Made by a program: the position numbers and the translations under genes
Part shown: piece by piece, positions 13,494-24,699 of the stretch
How the letters are laid out: the number at the start of each line of letters is the position of its first letter
Numbering within the stretch: the first letter of the stretch is position 1
Assembly (NCBI RefSeq): GCF_013373865.1
Contig: NC_050471.1
Coordinates: 28,491,176-28,555,175 of the forward strand
Direction of reading: 5' to 3'
DNA: 64,000 nt
From: Monomorium pharaonis
Lineage: Eukaryota > Arthropoda > Insecta > Hymenoptera > Formicidae
Notes under the pieces: model-generated
What the model was told of the DNA's origin: nothing
Databases searched by the model: none
What the model saw: the letters and a program-made list of their open reading frames with translations, nothing else

Positions 13494-13694
13494 CCTAAAT
13501 GAAAGAAAAATGAGGCTTAGTTTATGCGTATAAATTAACGGCCATTATATTTGCAGGCTTAACTTGAAACTTTAAAAAAGTTACACAGGTTTTGGCTCGG
13601 TACAAAATTCAGTTCGATAAATATAATAAAAGTATCGAAACGCGATACGTATACATCGTAGATTTTTCTCCCCGAGAGATCGAACGATCAGCAT
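13494..13694 (-). other. Lig3: Candidate alternative 5' coding exon: mitochondrial leader of Lig3
   Basis: Upstream of the MSDEED start the frame stays open to an acceptor-like site (TTTCTTTCATTTAG, exon from 13494). A short upstream exon with ATG at 13694-13692 and a GTATAC donor after 13655 would join in matching phase across a 160-bp intron. The result is a leader of about 33 residues beginning MLIVRSLGEKNLR and continuing IEFSLHRLFPKF. It is basic and hydrophobic with no acidic cluster, as mitochondrial presequences are. Vertebrate LIG3 is known to make a mitochondrial form from an upstream start. The donor is not a strong consensus, so this is inference. Confidence 0.45.
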
Positions 13695-13880
13695 CGTATC
13701 GCAAATTTTATTTTCGCAAACATGAAATCCGATCCGAATCAACGATCGGTTCTTTTTCTACGGGATGATTAGAAGAAGGCCGATGGAGAGGGAGGACGGA
13801 TACAGGTTGCGGAGGAGGATACCTCTATTATATAGCACGCGAGTATAATAGAGGATGCAACAGCCCTTCGCCACTCATTT
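13695..13880. promoter_or_regulatory. Shared divergent promoter region of Lig3 and CNMa-A
   Basis: Lig3 (minus) and CNMa-A (plus) start head to head within about 200 bp. On the plus side a TATA-like TATAATA (13844-13850) is followed about 30 bases later by an initiator-like TCATTT (13875-13880). The same arrangement with the same spacing is kept in the second gene copy (33264-33300), so it is conserved and probably functional. Confidence 0.6.
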
Positions 13881-16244
13881 CACCATCGCGTGTCGTACCG
13901 TCAGCGAAATATATCGGCGAGATTCGGCCAGAGTAAGTTACGCAGAGTAAGTCGCGCAATTCCAATTGTCCTGGAGAACGATTTTTCTACGCACGATACT
14001 TGATCAACAATTTTCCCCTATGGCTCGTTTAAATGAAGACAAGTATACTTTTTAAATCTCGTTTCACCACAAGTGCAATTTTCGAGTGATTTTTCACTCT
14101 ACGAGGTTTAAAGGATATTAATTTTTCATATCTTTAAGGGGATGCTGGAGTGGTCTGTTTTACCAATTAAACATTAATTATTTTCGGATAAGCTTGGCTT
14201 TTAATTGATTTTATAGAATTGTAAATCCTCCAGAATTAAAGTATAGACAATAACAAACGGTGGCTAATTACAATTTCATGTAAAAAAACAAAAATAATTA
14301 AAAAATTATACTTTTGTGCAGTTGTCTCGTGACTTTAATCTGCAGCACTAAGCTTTAAAGACTCTATACGTACAAAATAACTATTATGCACCATTGTTAT
14401 TACAGGAAAGAATAATAATGTGCTTTCAGAAATGAGCTAGAAGCTTTCGGTATAAGAATTGTGGTATAAGAATATGTGTGAATGCGAATTCGGAAGAAGT
14501 AGAATAATATGAAAACAATTTCTTTCGTTCTCGATATAAAATCCAATTCACAGATTGATATTAATATGTGTACTTTAATTCTGGAAAAAGAATTTCCAAA
14601 TCCATAAAAGAAATATATACGAAATCTCATTAATGATGTGCACGAATGACTCTACATTATCGACCCCGATCAAGTTTAAGAGGCGGTCCAGCATCCCCTT
14701 AATATCCTTATCTTCTATAGGGCGCGCTTTTCTTCTCCTTTCCCTAGAGTTCGTGATACGAGAAAATGACGGTCAGACATAGCCAACGATCCGTTGCTAG
14801 GACAAGTCTGTGTCTGCTAGCGGCATTCATGCTGTTTTATGCTACAAATGGCAACGTCAACACCTACGCGTTTCCGCAAGTGGAATCAATGTTGCCGGGC
14901 TTCTTCTATGGCAATCCCGCGAAAAAAACGGAAAATATTGTGAGGAATACAAAAAGACTGCAGTGTCTAGAAATTACCTTAAATGATCATATTAATTCAA
15001 TTATTTTTTTAATCATATCTCTGTCGAATTTCTTCTGGGTCGCGTAGATGTTGGCAAACCGCCTGAAGCAATTGATGGAGCAGAAAAACCGGATAGTCAA
15101 GCAAGAGCACGAGATCAACGACGAGCAGATCGAAATTCAGACAATTCTAGAGGCAAAAGAGCGAGAGCAGGAGCGCGCGATAGAACAATCGCCGCCAAAT
15201 TACCCCGTCAGAGAACCGGAACTATTGCCGAGATCAAAATCATTTATCTACGACTCGCAGGACTTGAACAAACGAGGTATGAAACAAGGTATAGTTAGCC
15301 AAATAACTTTTCTTTTTCATAATACGTACTTCCTTTCGTCAAGTTTATAAATAAATATTAAAGGAAAAAAAGAAATTTACAGGATGTTAGACTTTAAAAA
15401 ACTTTCTTATTTAAGAAAAATTAATACTGTATGTTAGGCAGACAGTACACCGTACTTCCCTAAATACAGTGCCAAAGGCAATAAATAAATGAAATAAGTT
15501 AGAAGTACGTGAATAAATGAATATTAGATTTATTAAAGATAGATAAATGCTTATTCAAAAATAAAATAAAAAGAGCAACAGTAAAGCAAGGCTCTTGAAA
15601 GTTCAACAACGAAAGCAAAGAAAATTTGAAAAAAACGTAGCATAAGAATAGAGAGCCACAGCAACGCATGGCAGGGCATAGCTAGTAAATATTATAAAAT
15701 GCTATTTTATATAAGAATCAGGAGCAAACAAAAATTAAGTAACTTTCAAATTAATAAGAGAACTGTTGAATTTTGCACAGGTAATCAAACATAAAAATAG
15801 AACAATCTATAAAATGTTAAAATTTTAAACCTTTAAACATCCTTTACAATTATTTTTCAATAATTCAACAAAATTATTTTCAGATTGTTTTTATACCCAG
15901 TCAAATTTTTAATTACTTCAATAAAACAGTGTGTGATAAAAAAAATGAGTCTCCTTGCTTAAATATGCAAACATAATTTTTTCGCAAATATATTCATATA
16001 TTATTTCGTATGGAAAGACAGTAATTTGCACTATTTGAAATCATTTTAATGGAAATTAATTTACAATTAATATACACATATAAAAAAGTAAAAGTTATTT
16101 TTCAAAATTGTTTATTATTTCTCGTTATTGAAGCAATGCAAGGCTTCGCGCAATACGGCTGCGGTAATAATGATCGAATAACGAGCGATTCGCATTTCAG
16201 GCTTGCCACCGTGCGATTTTAAGAACTACTGTCCTTTAGAATAA
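13877..16244 (+). CDS. CNMa-A: diverged CNMamide-precursor paralogue, peptide remodelled
   Basis: Non-coding exon about 13877-13932 (donor GTAAGT), then coding exons 14748-14939 (ATG 14766), 15048-15276 (or to 15288), and 16201-16244. Phases agree, giving 148 or 152 codons. The precursor has a signal peptide (TSLCLLAAFMLFYA), a Pro-rich segment and a helical propeptide (NRLKQLMEQKNRIVKQEHEI) clearly homologous to CNMa-B. The end differs: after the dibasic NKR it reads GLPPCDFKNYCPLE then stop. The two Cys enclose five residues instead of four, and the Asn-Met-Gly-Arg-Lys-Arg amidation/cleavage end is gone. The frame is intact in all exons, so it may still make a non-amidated cyclic peptide, or it may be decaying slowly. 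Intron 2 is only 108 bp. Confidence 0.7.
14138..14698. mobile_element. TTAA-flanked MITE (piggyBac-type) in CNMa-A intron 1
   Basis: Inverted termini GGGGATGCTGGA / TCCAGCATCCCC, each bordered outside by TTAA (14134-14137 and 14699-14702). A TTAA duplication is diagnostic of the piggyBac superfamily. The 561-bp interior has no transposase. CNMa-B lacks this insertion at the equivalent position (about 36260), so it arrived after the duplication. Confidence 0.85.
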
Positions 16245-18000
16245 ACGGAAGTAAATCAGAAGCGAATGGCGGTTGCAGCGGAGGAGCTGAGCAGCTACGA
16301 GAAGACTTCATTATGCTAAGAAAATGATTGAGTAAAAAATCAACATCGCTTGCCATACGCCCAATTAGAAATTGAAACGAGGAAAAAATAACAACAACGT
16401 GCGATCGATTTTTAATTATTTCAATTTTGGCTTACGCTAACAAATATCTCGTAACGCTTCGCGATATCATCTTCCTCTTCTCTTTCCCACCTGTAAACAT
16501 TAATCAATCTTCTTGCGTTTAATTTGTAATTAAATTTGTAATTAAATTCTTGCTAATGCTTTCTTCATTTTCACCTTTGTATGTCAAATAAACGCATTTT
16601 TGCAAATCCGATTCGTCTGGAAATTCAAACAAAAAAAAGAACACATCTCGTTACGCAAATCGACACATAATTAATGTTGACAATACTGTAATAAATTGTA
16701 TCATCAGAAATCTCCTCGCTTGTTTATCTCTTTTTTATTTGTACGAATCCCATCAAAAAAAAAACCTTGTAAAAATAAACATTTTTTCATAGAATATTTT
16801 ATACAACTTTGTCTTAAAAATTTCTGTATAAATTTCGTAATTTTTCAGAATATTTCTATATAAATTTATAACTTTTTCCTCAGCTTTTTATACAAATTGA
16901 AATACCTTTCAGTAGTACTGAGAAATTCTATGTCAGGGTTGAGATACATTTCAATTAAAATTTCAACAATCATAAATGTTAGGCGATAACAATAAATAAC
17001 ATTCTGGTATTTTAAAAGTGATTACAAAAAATGGAGTGTCTGAGAACTCTGAAGAATTAAACGAGCGCGCGAGTGACTAAATCGAAAAGTACATTCTTAC
17101 GCCATCTGTGATAATGATTAAAAGCAAAACTGGAAATGTATGATATGTACATGCAGCTACTTTATCAATATTAGAAATACCCAAAGTTTTAAGGCCCCCG
17201 CACACACTTTTGCATAACGCATAACGCATGTACATAAGCAAATTTATTGGTCATAAGCAAAGTGCATAAGAAATTCAACCAATCGAATTTCTTATGCATT
17301 TATGTTGTGCGTTATACATGCGCTTTACGCTCCCTGCTTCCAAAGAGCAATATAGGAGAATAAAATAAACACGTTTCGATAAGTTAATGTGTTTTTAACT
17401 AAATTAAATAAAATTAGTAATTTATAAAATTAATTTAATTACGTTAAAACAAATAAAAAAAACAGTTAAAAATTACAATAAGATTAAGTTAAATTAAAAG
17501 TTTGGTTTAAAAAGCATTATTTATATTACATTAGAAACTCATAATTTTTTAAAGTTAGATTAACATCAATATTAAAATAAATTAAAACAATTATAATATT
17601 ATAGATTATCTAAAATAAGTTTTTTTATTGGTAAATTAAGTTTATATAAAATAACAAAAAATTATTTTAAAAAATTAAAACATTAAAGTTATTTTTTTAA
17701 CTTTACTATTTAATTTTAACTGTTTGACTACCACTTAACCCTAAAAATAAAATAATTTAAAATAATTTAAAACAATCTAGTGTAGATATAATCTAAATTC
17801 TAAAACAATATAAAACAATATAAATTCATAAACAAAGTAACATTTTCGTAAGCGCGCCATAAAATCTTCAATAAAAAAAGAACTAGATAAAACTAGATTA
17901 AATGCGGTAAACCTAAGAGCAACGTTTCTCCCTAGACGGAAAAGCTAACCTCTTTGGTATTGTTAGCGCATCGTACCGACTACCGCATCTCAAGACGTCT
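16245..18000. repeat. Downstream tail of duplication unit A
   Basis: Non-coding but collinear with blocks behind CNMa-B: 16240-16440 matches 41420-41650; 16490-16720 matches 45710-45985; 17030-17120 matches 46530-46620; 17380-17700 matches about 47870-48115. The identity is patchy, showing an old duplication. A possible small element beginning GGCCCCCGCACACAC lies at about 17195-17330 but its right end is not convincing. Confidence 0.6.
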
Positions 18001-18705
18001 ATCGTTTCGCATTTCTATCCGTAAAAGTCCACGAATGACGAACGATGAACACTCACTTAGACTCACCGGAATAAAATGAGGTTTCTACGCTGTCTTGCAA
18101 CAAAACAGTAATTTTGTGTACGCCGCGGCACGAATACAAAATAAAATACGAATTTATACGACAGATTTGATATTGGCCGGTCGCGCGGACTGTTTTATCG
18201 ATGTCTTGTAGTGGTCACACTGCGCTCACGTCGTGTCTCAAGAACAAATTACCACATTTGAATCTGTGAAAAATTTTATCATATCTGATCGTATCTAAAA
18301 AAATCGATTGAAACTCAAAATAATTTCGTGTGTATACCGATATGAGCAACACCTGAATTTTGTCGTAATCTGTAAAATAAGAATACATCTCGTCTACGAA
18401 GTCTATTCGAAAAATACCGATTTAGCTATGACCCCTAAACAAATATTATTTGAAAAACATTTTTGGAAACATTTAAGAATATTTAAAATAATAGATTAAG
18501 ACCTTTTTATTCATTAAAAAAAACGTTTATTTGAACGTTTAAAAAAATATTATTTTAATGTTATGAAAATGTTTATTTTAATAATTATTTTAACGATTAT
18601 TGTTTTATTAAAAAATATTTATTGCATTTGTCAATAATTAAAAAACAGATTACGTTTAAAAAATGCTTTTTTTTATGTTTTATAATTTTACAGAAAATCT
18701 GCAAA
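18001..18705. other. Junction between duplication units A and B
   Basis: About 18000-18300 is moderately GC-rich; the rest is AT-rich. No gene recognised. The recognisable Lig3-like sequence of unit B starts at about 18.7 kb, so the breakpoint lies in or just before this stretch. Confidence 0.4.
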
Positions 18706-20075
18706 ACAGATGTCAAGAGTGACGTTAGAGTTATCTTATTTTAACATAAGCATGGTTTTTTTCTCCAAAAGATCGACAAGAAACATCGCTCCACCCCTTT
18801 CAGATCTTTTGACATCTAAAAGATCTTGTACTCATCCGTGGGTGGACCGTCTCGAGACTGAATTTGCAATGCAAATATACAATGTATTTTAATTATCGTT
18901 AATTAAATCAATTTTAAAATTGACAGAAAAAAGTCCACATATCTTATGTGTTATAAAAATAAGTATAATGTGATAAGAGAAATTTGAAAAAAATAATAAG
19001 AAGTAATAGTGATTAAAGCGAATAAATACGATAAACTTCCAGACATTTAAAGTCCACACGCTAATTACCAAAATGTGACAATAATAAAATTTTATCGTTA
19101 TTTTATATCTCATTGATATTCCAAATGGAAAATTCGGAGTCGCGCGACGTAATTGCGGTGCATTTGTACTTTATTTCGTTGATAAATATGCCGAGAAGAC
19201 TTCTTCGCCTGCCACAAGTGGAAGACTAATGAAAAGATCGATCAATAAACTTGCCTAGACGTAGCGACGTGGCCAAAACGATCGATGTGTTTCCTTGAAA
19301 ATAGCGCTACCTTGCTCCAGATGCTCCAGCATCGCGTCCTCGTCCTAGAGCAGCAATCGCGCGAACAATTTTATCAGCTGCTTGCTCAGATAAATTATCA
19401 GGAAGTTCTCTTCGTTGCGCCGGTCAGCAACGGTTTGCACTACAAAACATCAAACTTAAAGCCATCTGTAAAAACAAATTCTTTTCAGTAAAACTAAAAA
19501 CGTCTCGCATTTAATGGTCTAATAAAAATTTTTTTTCTACCCTTTCTTTTTCTTAAGCATCCAATAGAATTTATTCAATAAAAAAAGAAAAAATACAAAT
19601 CTTTTTTTTAAGATAAACAATGTTTTAAAGAAGAAATAGGGATACCGAAAACTTTTTATCGCTCAATTTCGCTCGGCTTTCAATGATTAAGTTTTACGAT
19701 TAAGACGGATTTCTCACGCTTGTATGCACTCAATGCATTTATCTGTGCACATAAAAACCTTATGTTTAAAAAATAAGACATGAGAATAAAGTTAATTAAA
19801 AAAGACAGTTATCCGATAGGAGCTAATGAAAAGAAAACTCACTTTAGTTGTTCCGATCCACGTGCACGCGCCAGGAAAAGTAAGATAAAAATTGCGCAAT
19901 TAAAGAAGTGATTTGAAAAATTGCGAATGTGATTAATTTCCTCCTATTAACATTCTTTATCTCGAATATTTGCCTAATAAGCGCAATTTGCGTACGATAA
20001 TTGTTTCGAAATCGTATAATTGCTTGTTATCTCATATAATTTCGCGATTCATCCGTCAAAAAGATCACAATTATT

Positions 20076-20405
20076 ACACTGTTAGAAATTTCTTAAAATT
20101 TCAAGTACTTTTAATGCACACATGTAAAATTTCAATTCTTAGTAACTGAAACCCATATTAATATACATGTACATGAAATTTTAATATTTTGCACATTAAA
20201 AGTAAATTTAGTGTATTACATTACCGTAGTTATCTTTATTTCTTTACTTACGTTCAATAAAAAATAATATTACATAATTTAACAGTTTACGTGAATTAGC
20301 AACAGCAGCGATATGTTAAAGTAACAAGCAAAATGTGTTAAATTTGAACATAAAAATTTTAACCAGGATATTTTTTAACAAAAAACACAAAATTTTTTAC
20401 TCTGT
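20076..20405. mobile_element. MITE-like element, CACTGT/AAATTTTTTAC termini
   Basis: Its right part (about 20315-20405) is the reverse complement of the left end of the element at 21012-21916, including AACACAAAATTTTTTACT. Internal palindromes around CATGTACATG are present. The left boundary is approximate. Confidence 0.5.
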
Positions 20406-21011
20406 ACAAATTAATGTAAATTTACTTAAAATTAATTAACTTAAGGTTAAAAGTTATTAATTTTCAGCTAACTAGTGTAACATGAACACGATGTGAAACA
20501 CGGCAGCGGGGCGGCCACCTTTCCCTCGACGAGGACAAACCCGTGCGCGAGATCGAAGCACGGGAGAGGGGTGCGGCCGTGTGACGCGCGCGTTTAGAAT
20601 TCGCACGCGTCCGCGGAATCCCTCATCATCGGCGAAAATAGAGCGCCCGCCGGGGATTTGAGTGCAAAGTAAAACAGCGGCTTTCAAGCGAGCCGCCACG
20701 TGCATCGCGACGCGATCCATTACCGCACGCTACCCGATGTTGTTCTCCGCGACAGCCGGAGTAAATTCCTCCGTGAATTTCGATTTCGTCACTCGCGCAC
20801 ACTCTCTCTCTCTCTCTCTTTCCTTCCTCCCCTCCCCCTCCCCGATCGGGGATGATTAGACGTGCAATTTGTAAATAAAGGTACCTAAGAATAGAGAGGG
20901 CCGACCTACTCGACGGGGTGGAGCGAATTCCGCGTCGCGGACGTCGTTCTAGGTCGTGTTTCAATCTCGCACGCGTCCCGCGCTTTTCTTCTTTGATCCT
21001 CCCGTGAAATA

Positions 21012-21916
21012 TACACAGTAAAAAATTTTGTGTTTTCTTGTTAAAACATATCCCGGTTACAACTTTTATGTTAAAATTTAACATGTTTGTTTGTTACTTT
21101 AATATATGTTGTGTTAATTCAAGTAAAGTGTTGAATTATTAGAATAACTTAAAAAAATGTAAAAGTAACACCATGTACACGTACTTTTAATTTTACACAA
21201 TAAATATGTTCCTGATTATCAGTAATAGGATTTATCTGTTAAAATTGACAGAAAAAAAATTTTGAGTTTACTCTACAATCGGGGTTTTAACAAGGACCAC
21301 TTCATTTTTGGGGACTATCTATTTCGAGATGGCGCATTTCTCGTGAAAAAAATTCACCTACTAGATCAATAAAAGGGCTTGCCAAGAACAGAGAACCAAG
21401 TATGATTGCATTCACACATATATTATAATATTGGACTGATTAGTCCAATGATATATGTACACACATAAAATTTTTATCGATGATTCTGAAACAATCTATA
21501 TATGCAATTAAAAAAAAATTTTTCAGCATTTCTGAAATTATTATTTAACATATATGATATGTTAAATTTATATATATATATATATATAACATGTTAAAAT
21601 AATATTATGATCATGTTAAATAAGTTTAAATAACATATACAATATGTTATTGTAACACGTTATATGTTATATTAACATTACTACAATGTTAAAGTAACAT
21701 GTTACATGTGTTATTTCGACGTAATTTTCTCATTAAATTGTTACATAAAAATTATGTCAAATTATAAAATTTACATTTATTTTTATGTTAAAATATAACA
21801 TAATATGTATGTTGTTATTTAACATATGCTTAATATGTTAACTTAACAGAAAATTTGTTGTGCACCGTTTGACATGCGGTATCTATTAAATTTAACACAA
21901 ATTTTTTAACTGTACG
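21012..21916. mobile_element. About 0.9-kb MITE inserted in Lig3-B pseudogene
   Basis: Begins ACAGTAAAAAATTTTGTGTT and ends AACACAAATTTTTTAACTGT, an inverted pair. The flanking DNA on both sides (CTCCCGTGAAATA before, TCGCTGCCGTGACACG after) is contiguous in the Lig3 intron at about 11650-11685, so the insertion site is directly visible by comparison. The interior is full of TAACAT/ATGTTA repeats and has no transposase frame. Confidence 0.7.
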
Positions 21917-22464
21917 TACATTTATCGCTGCCGTGACACGTTTGTCGCAATCAGAAAGCGCAACGATCACGAAGATCGATCGGCATCCACGACGCCTGGT
22001 TATTATTTTGCTCGCCGCAATCATCGACTCCGGAATGATGCACGCATATCGTTCCACACGATAGGGATAGCTAATTCTCTCTCTCGCTCTCTCTTTCTCT
22101 CTTTCCTCTTCTCTTTCTCACGAGATGATTTTTTTTTGCCTTCAAGATTGCGTCAGGTTGGCGTATGACATTGAGCGCGAAAAAGAGCCGAAAAGAGCGG
22201 AAGATAAATCGCTCCGTGTCTCTCTTCTTCGTACATCGTTTCGAGTGTCGAAGAATTAATCCTGGCCTGCACGCTTTCCCCGTCAGAGCGAGGCGACACT
22301 TTCGTTGCGTCGAAGCTACAACGTGAAAAATTCCTTGAGTGTCTCGTTCTTCTGCAAGTTATCTTTCATATATCTTCATATAATTTTTCTCGCATCGCTT
22401 ATAATTTGAGCCGGTTGTCCTCGGATATAAATTAGATTATCTAATGGACAAATGCTTCTTTGCC

Positions 22465-22662
22465 TACACAGAAAAAAAGTAATATAGCCAATAACATATG
22501 TAATTGCGGGCTGCCAACTACATAAAATACTCAATACAATAATATTTGCTATGCAAGTACAATGTTGATACTGCAATAGCATGTTATTGTATTGAGTATA
22601 TCTGTAGCTAGCAGCCCGCAACTACATATATTATTGAATATATTACTTTTTTTTTCAGTGTA
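22465..22662. mobile_element. 198-bp palindromic MITE
   Basis: Left end TACACAGAAAAAAAGTAATAT; right end is the complement of TACACTGAAAAAAAAAGTAATAT. The halves pair over most of the length, including GTAGTTGCGGGCTGC-type blocks and TACTCAATACAATAA. It could fold into a long hairpin if transcribed. Confidence 0.75.
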
Positions 22663-22777
22663 CACACAGAAATATCATGAACACGTGTAGACCTAGATAT
22701 TTTATCCACTAGATGAATTACATTGTCCGAAGTTGAAGGAACAATAGGCCCTTGGAGAATTGTCCCATGACATTTAT

Positions 22778-22891
22778 TACCCAGCGAGAAACAATAATGA
22801 ATTCAACATCAATTCGACGTCGAATCGACATCGAAGTGACGATTTCTATGTCGAATCAATGTCGATTCGATGTACTATTTCTCACTGGGTA
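22778..22891. mobile_element. Small palindromic MITE, TACCCAG...CTGGGTA
   Basis: Termini ACCCAGCGAGAAA and TTTCTCACTGGGT are inverted and flanked by TA. The interior is a run of imperfect TCGAYRTCGA motifs. Too short to code for anything. Confidence 0.7.
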
Positions 22892-23048
22892 CTGTTTTAC
22901 TGCGTAAATTATTTTGCAATTATTTCTCTGTGAAATATTTATTTTGTTGATTATGACAGAAAAAAATTGGTCACTCGTTAAAAGAATTTACACGATGCGA
23001 TAAACATTACGTCTCTTCTCCCTCTTTCTTTTCTTCTCTATCTTTCTC

Positions 23049-23052
<4 letters not shown>

Positions 23053-23128
<76 letters not shown>
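23053..23128. repeat. CT microsatellite
   Basis: About 75 bases of (CT)n with one interruption. Confidence 0.95.
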
Positions 23129-23132
<4 letters not shown>

Positions 23133-23229
23133 TTGCCTAGCTGGCGTTGGTGTCCAGAAATGTCGTAACATCGCGTTACGATACTGTAACGTCGTAATAT
23201 CACAAATGGATATCATAATTGCGCGAAAA

Positions 23230-24020
23230 GTGCAATCATTCAGCCTCGCCGGCGAAGAATGTCGGGGCGGAATCGAGATAAAGAGCCCGCGTGGACTCGC
23301 GCGCGGAATAAGGCGGAGGAAACGAAGGAGGCGGAGGAGAAGAACCAGTGGAGGAGTAGTAGGAAAGAGATGAAGGAGGACACGAGGGTGAGAGAGGAGA
23401 CGATAGTCTGGAGCCAAGCTGGCTAACGCGAGAAGGGGGCTCGCCGTGGTCGCGCGGGGGCAGCGAGGGCACACTTCGCGGAGAGGAAGACCGAGAGAGA
23501 GACTCCCCGCGCGATTAGAGAGGTGGGGACATCCGAGTGCTTATAAGACACGAGGGTCCCGGCGGAGAGACCGAGAATCGATAGATAGTTCGCAAAAACC
23601 GCGGGGCGAGTGAGATCAAGAAAGAAAAGGCGAAAGACTTCGTGAAGAGGACGAGAAGCGAGAGGAGAGCAAAAGGGAAGGGACACAGATAGACAGAGCG
23701 ACAGACGGATGCGCGAAAGTATATATGCAAAAGGAAACTCGTGAACCCGGTGATGGTGTAAAGTAGTCGCGGATCGGATCTCTACGTCGAATCGAAACGT
23801 AACATAAAAGGACAAACGGTTAAGGTGGCCGATCTTTCCTTCCGCGCTGTGCGTGCCGCGCTGTGAACCCGAGCGGATCGTCGAGCGGGTCGAAGTTCCA
23901 AAGCAAGCAGGAGTTCTACCGGGGATTATTGAACCACGTGAAGAATCTCTCGTCAACCCTTGCAACAGCAACAGTGAGTATCCCCCCGCCCCCCCCCCGC
24001 GCGTGACCATGAAAATTGTG
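23230..24020 (+). other. GC-rich exon- or promoter-like island
   Basis: GC-rich block in AT-rich surroundings. On the plus strand it ends CAACAGCAACA followed by GTGAGT, a good splice donor, at about 23970. It could be a non-coding first exon of a plus-strand gene, perhaps a distal exon of CNMa-B or a gene I cannot see. The long minus-strand open frames here overlap in several frames and look like composition artefacts. Confidence 0.3.
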
Positions 24021-24399
24021 TTTCCACGGGGCCGCTTTGCTTCGCGATTAATTTCAAAATTTGAAAGCCTCGAATCCTCGAAGTACGAAGTTAACCTGGG
24101 AGGTTTTAAGCTTCGAATTCTTCTCCAAAGCTTCCGAAGTTCGAGGTAAACTCCGAAGGTTTGAAGTTTCGAAGCTTCAAATATTTGAAGTTGGCTAAAA
24201 CAGAGCGCGCGGAAGCGCGACTACGTTATTACCTATTCATCCGGACGAGGCCTAAGGCAATAATTGATATTATTCAACGTGAGATGTTCATAGGATTAAT
24301 AACTTTAAGTACTAAACGTTTTCCGCACAAAAGCAGTTGAAATATTTACTCGAATAAGTTTTACGCACGAAAGATATAATAACTCAATAATCGAAAATA

Positions 24400-24690
24400 T
24401 ACACGGAGAGAATTTTCTCTTAAAAATTTTTCCCTGAAAATCGTGGCAATTGCGAGACAACGTGAACCTTGAAGAATTTTACCATACTTTTAATAAAATT
24501 TTAATAAAAAATTTGGCAAAGTTTGAGCAAATTTTGTTAGTAGTATAGTAAAATTTACAAAATTTTGCCAAATTTTATTAAAATTTTACTAAATTTTGTC
24601 AAAAGTACAGTAAAATTTTTCAAGGTTTACGCTGTCCTACAATTACCACGATTTTCAGGATAATTTTTAAGAGAGAATTCTTTCCATGTA
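24400..24690. mobile_element. MITE, TACACGGAGAG family, second copy
   Basis: Ends TACACGGAGAGAATTTTCTC and the complement of TACATGGAAAGAATTCTCTC. It shares the subterminal block around CGTGRCAATTGY..GACA and AGAATTTTACYATAC with the copy at 9420-9616, but is about 95 bp longer in the centre. Confidence 0.85.
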
Positions 24691-24699
24691 ACTTTGAAA

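Noticed and set aside
16201..16244. CNMa-A last exon as a splicing artefact, with the gene using the CNM exon at 41380
   Set aside because: CNMa-B has its own promoter and exons, and the 16201 exon sits at the homologous place with correct acceptor and phase, so two separate genes are simpler.
17195..17330. Possible MITE beginning GGCCCCCGCACACAC
   Set aside because: The right end does not pair convincingly and no target duplication is visible; mentioned only within the unit-A tail.
23007..23474. Long minus-strand open frame over a CT tract
   Set aside because: It encodes Glu-Arg runs from the microsatellite and overlaps other frames; no domain and no splice context.
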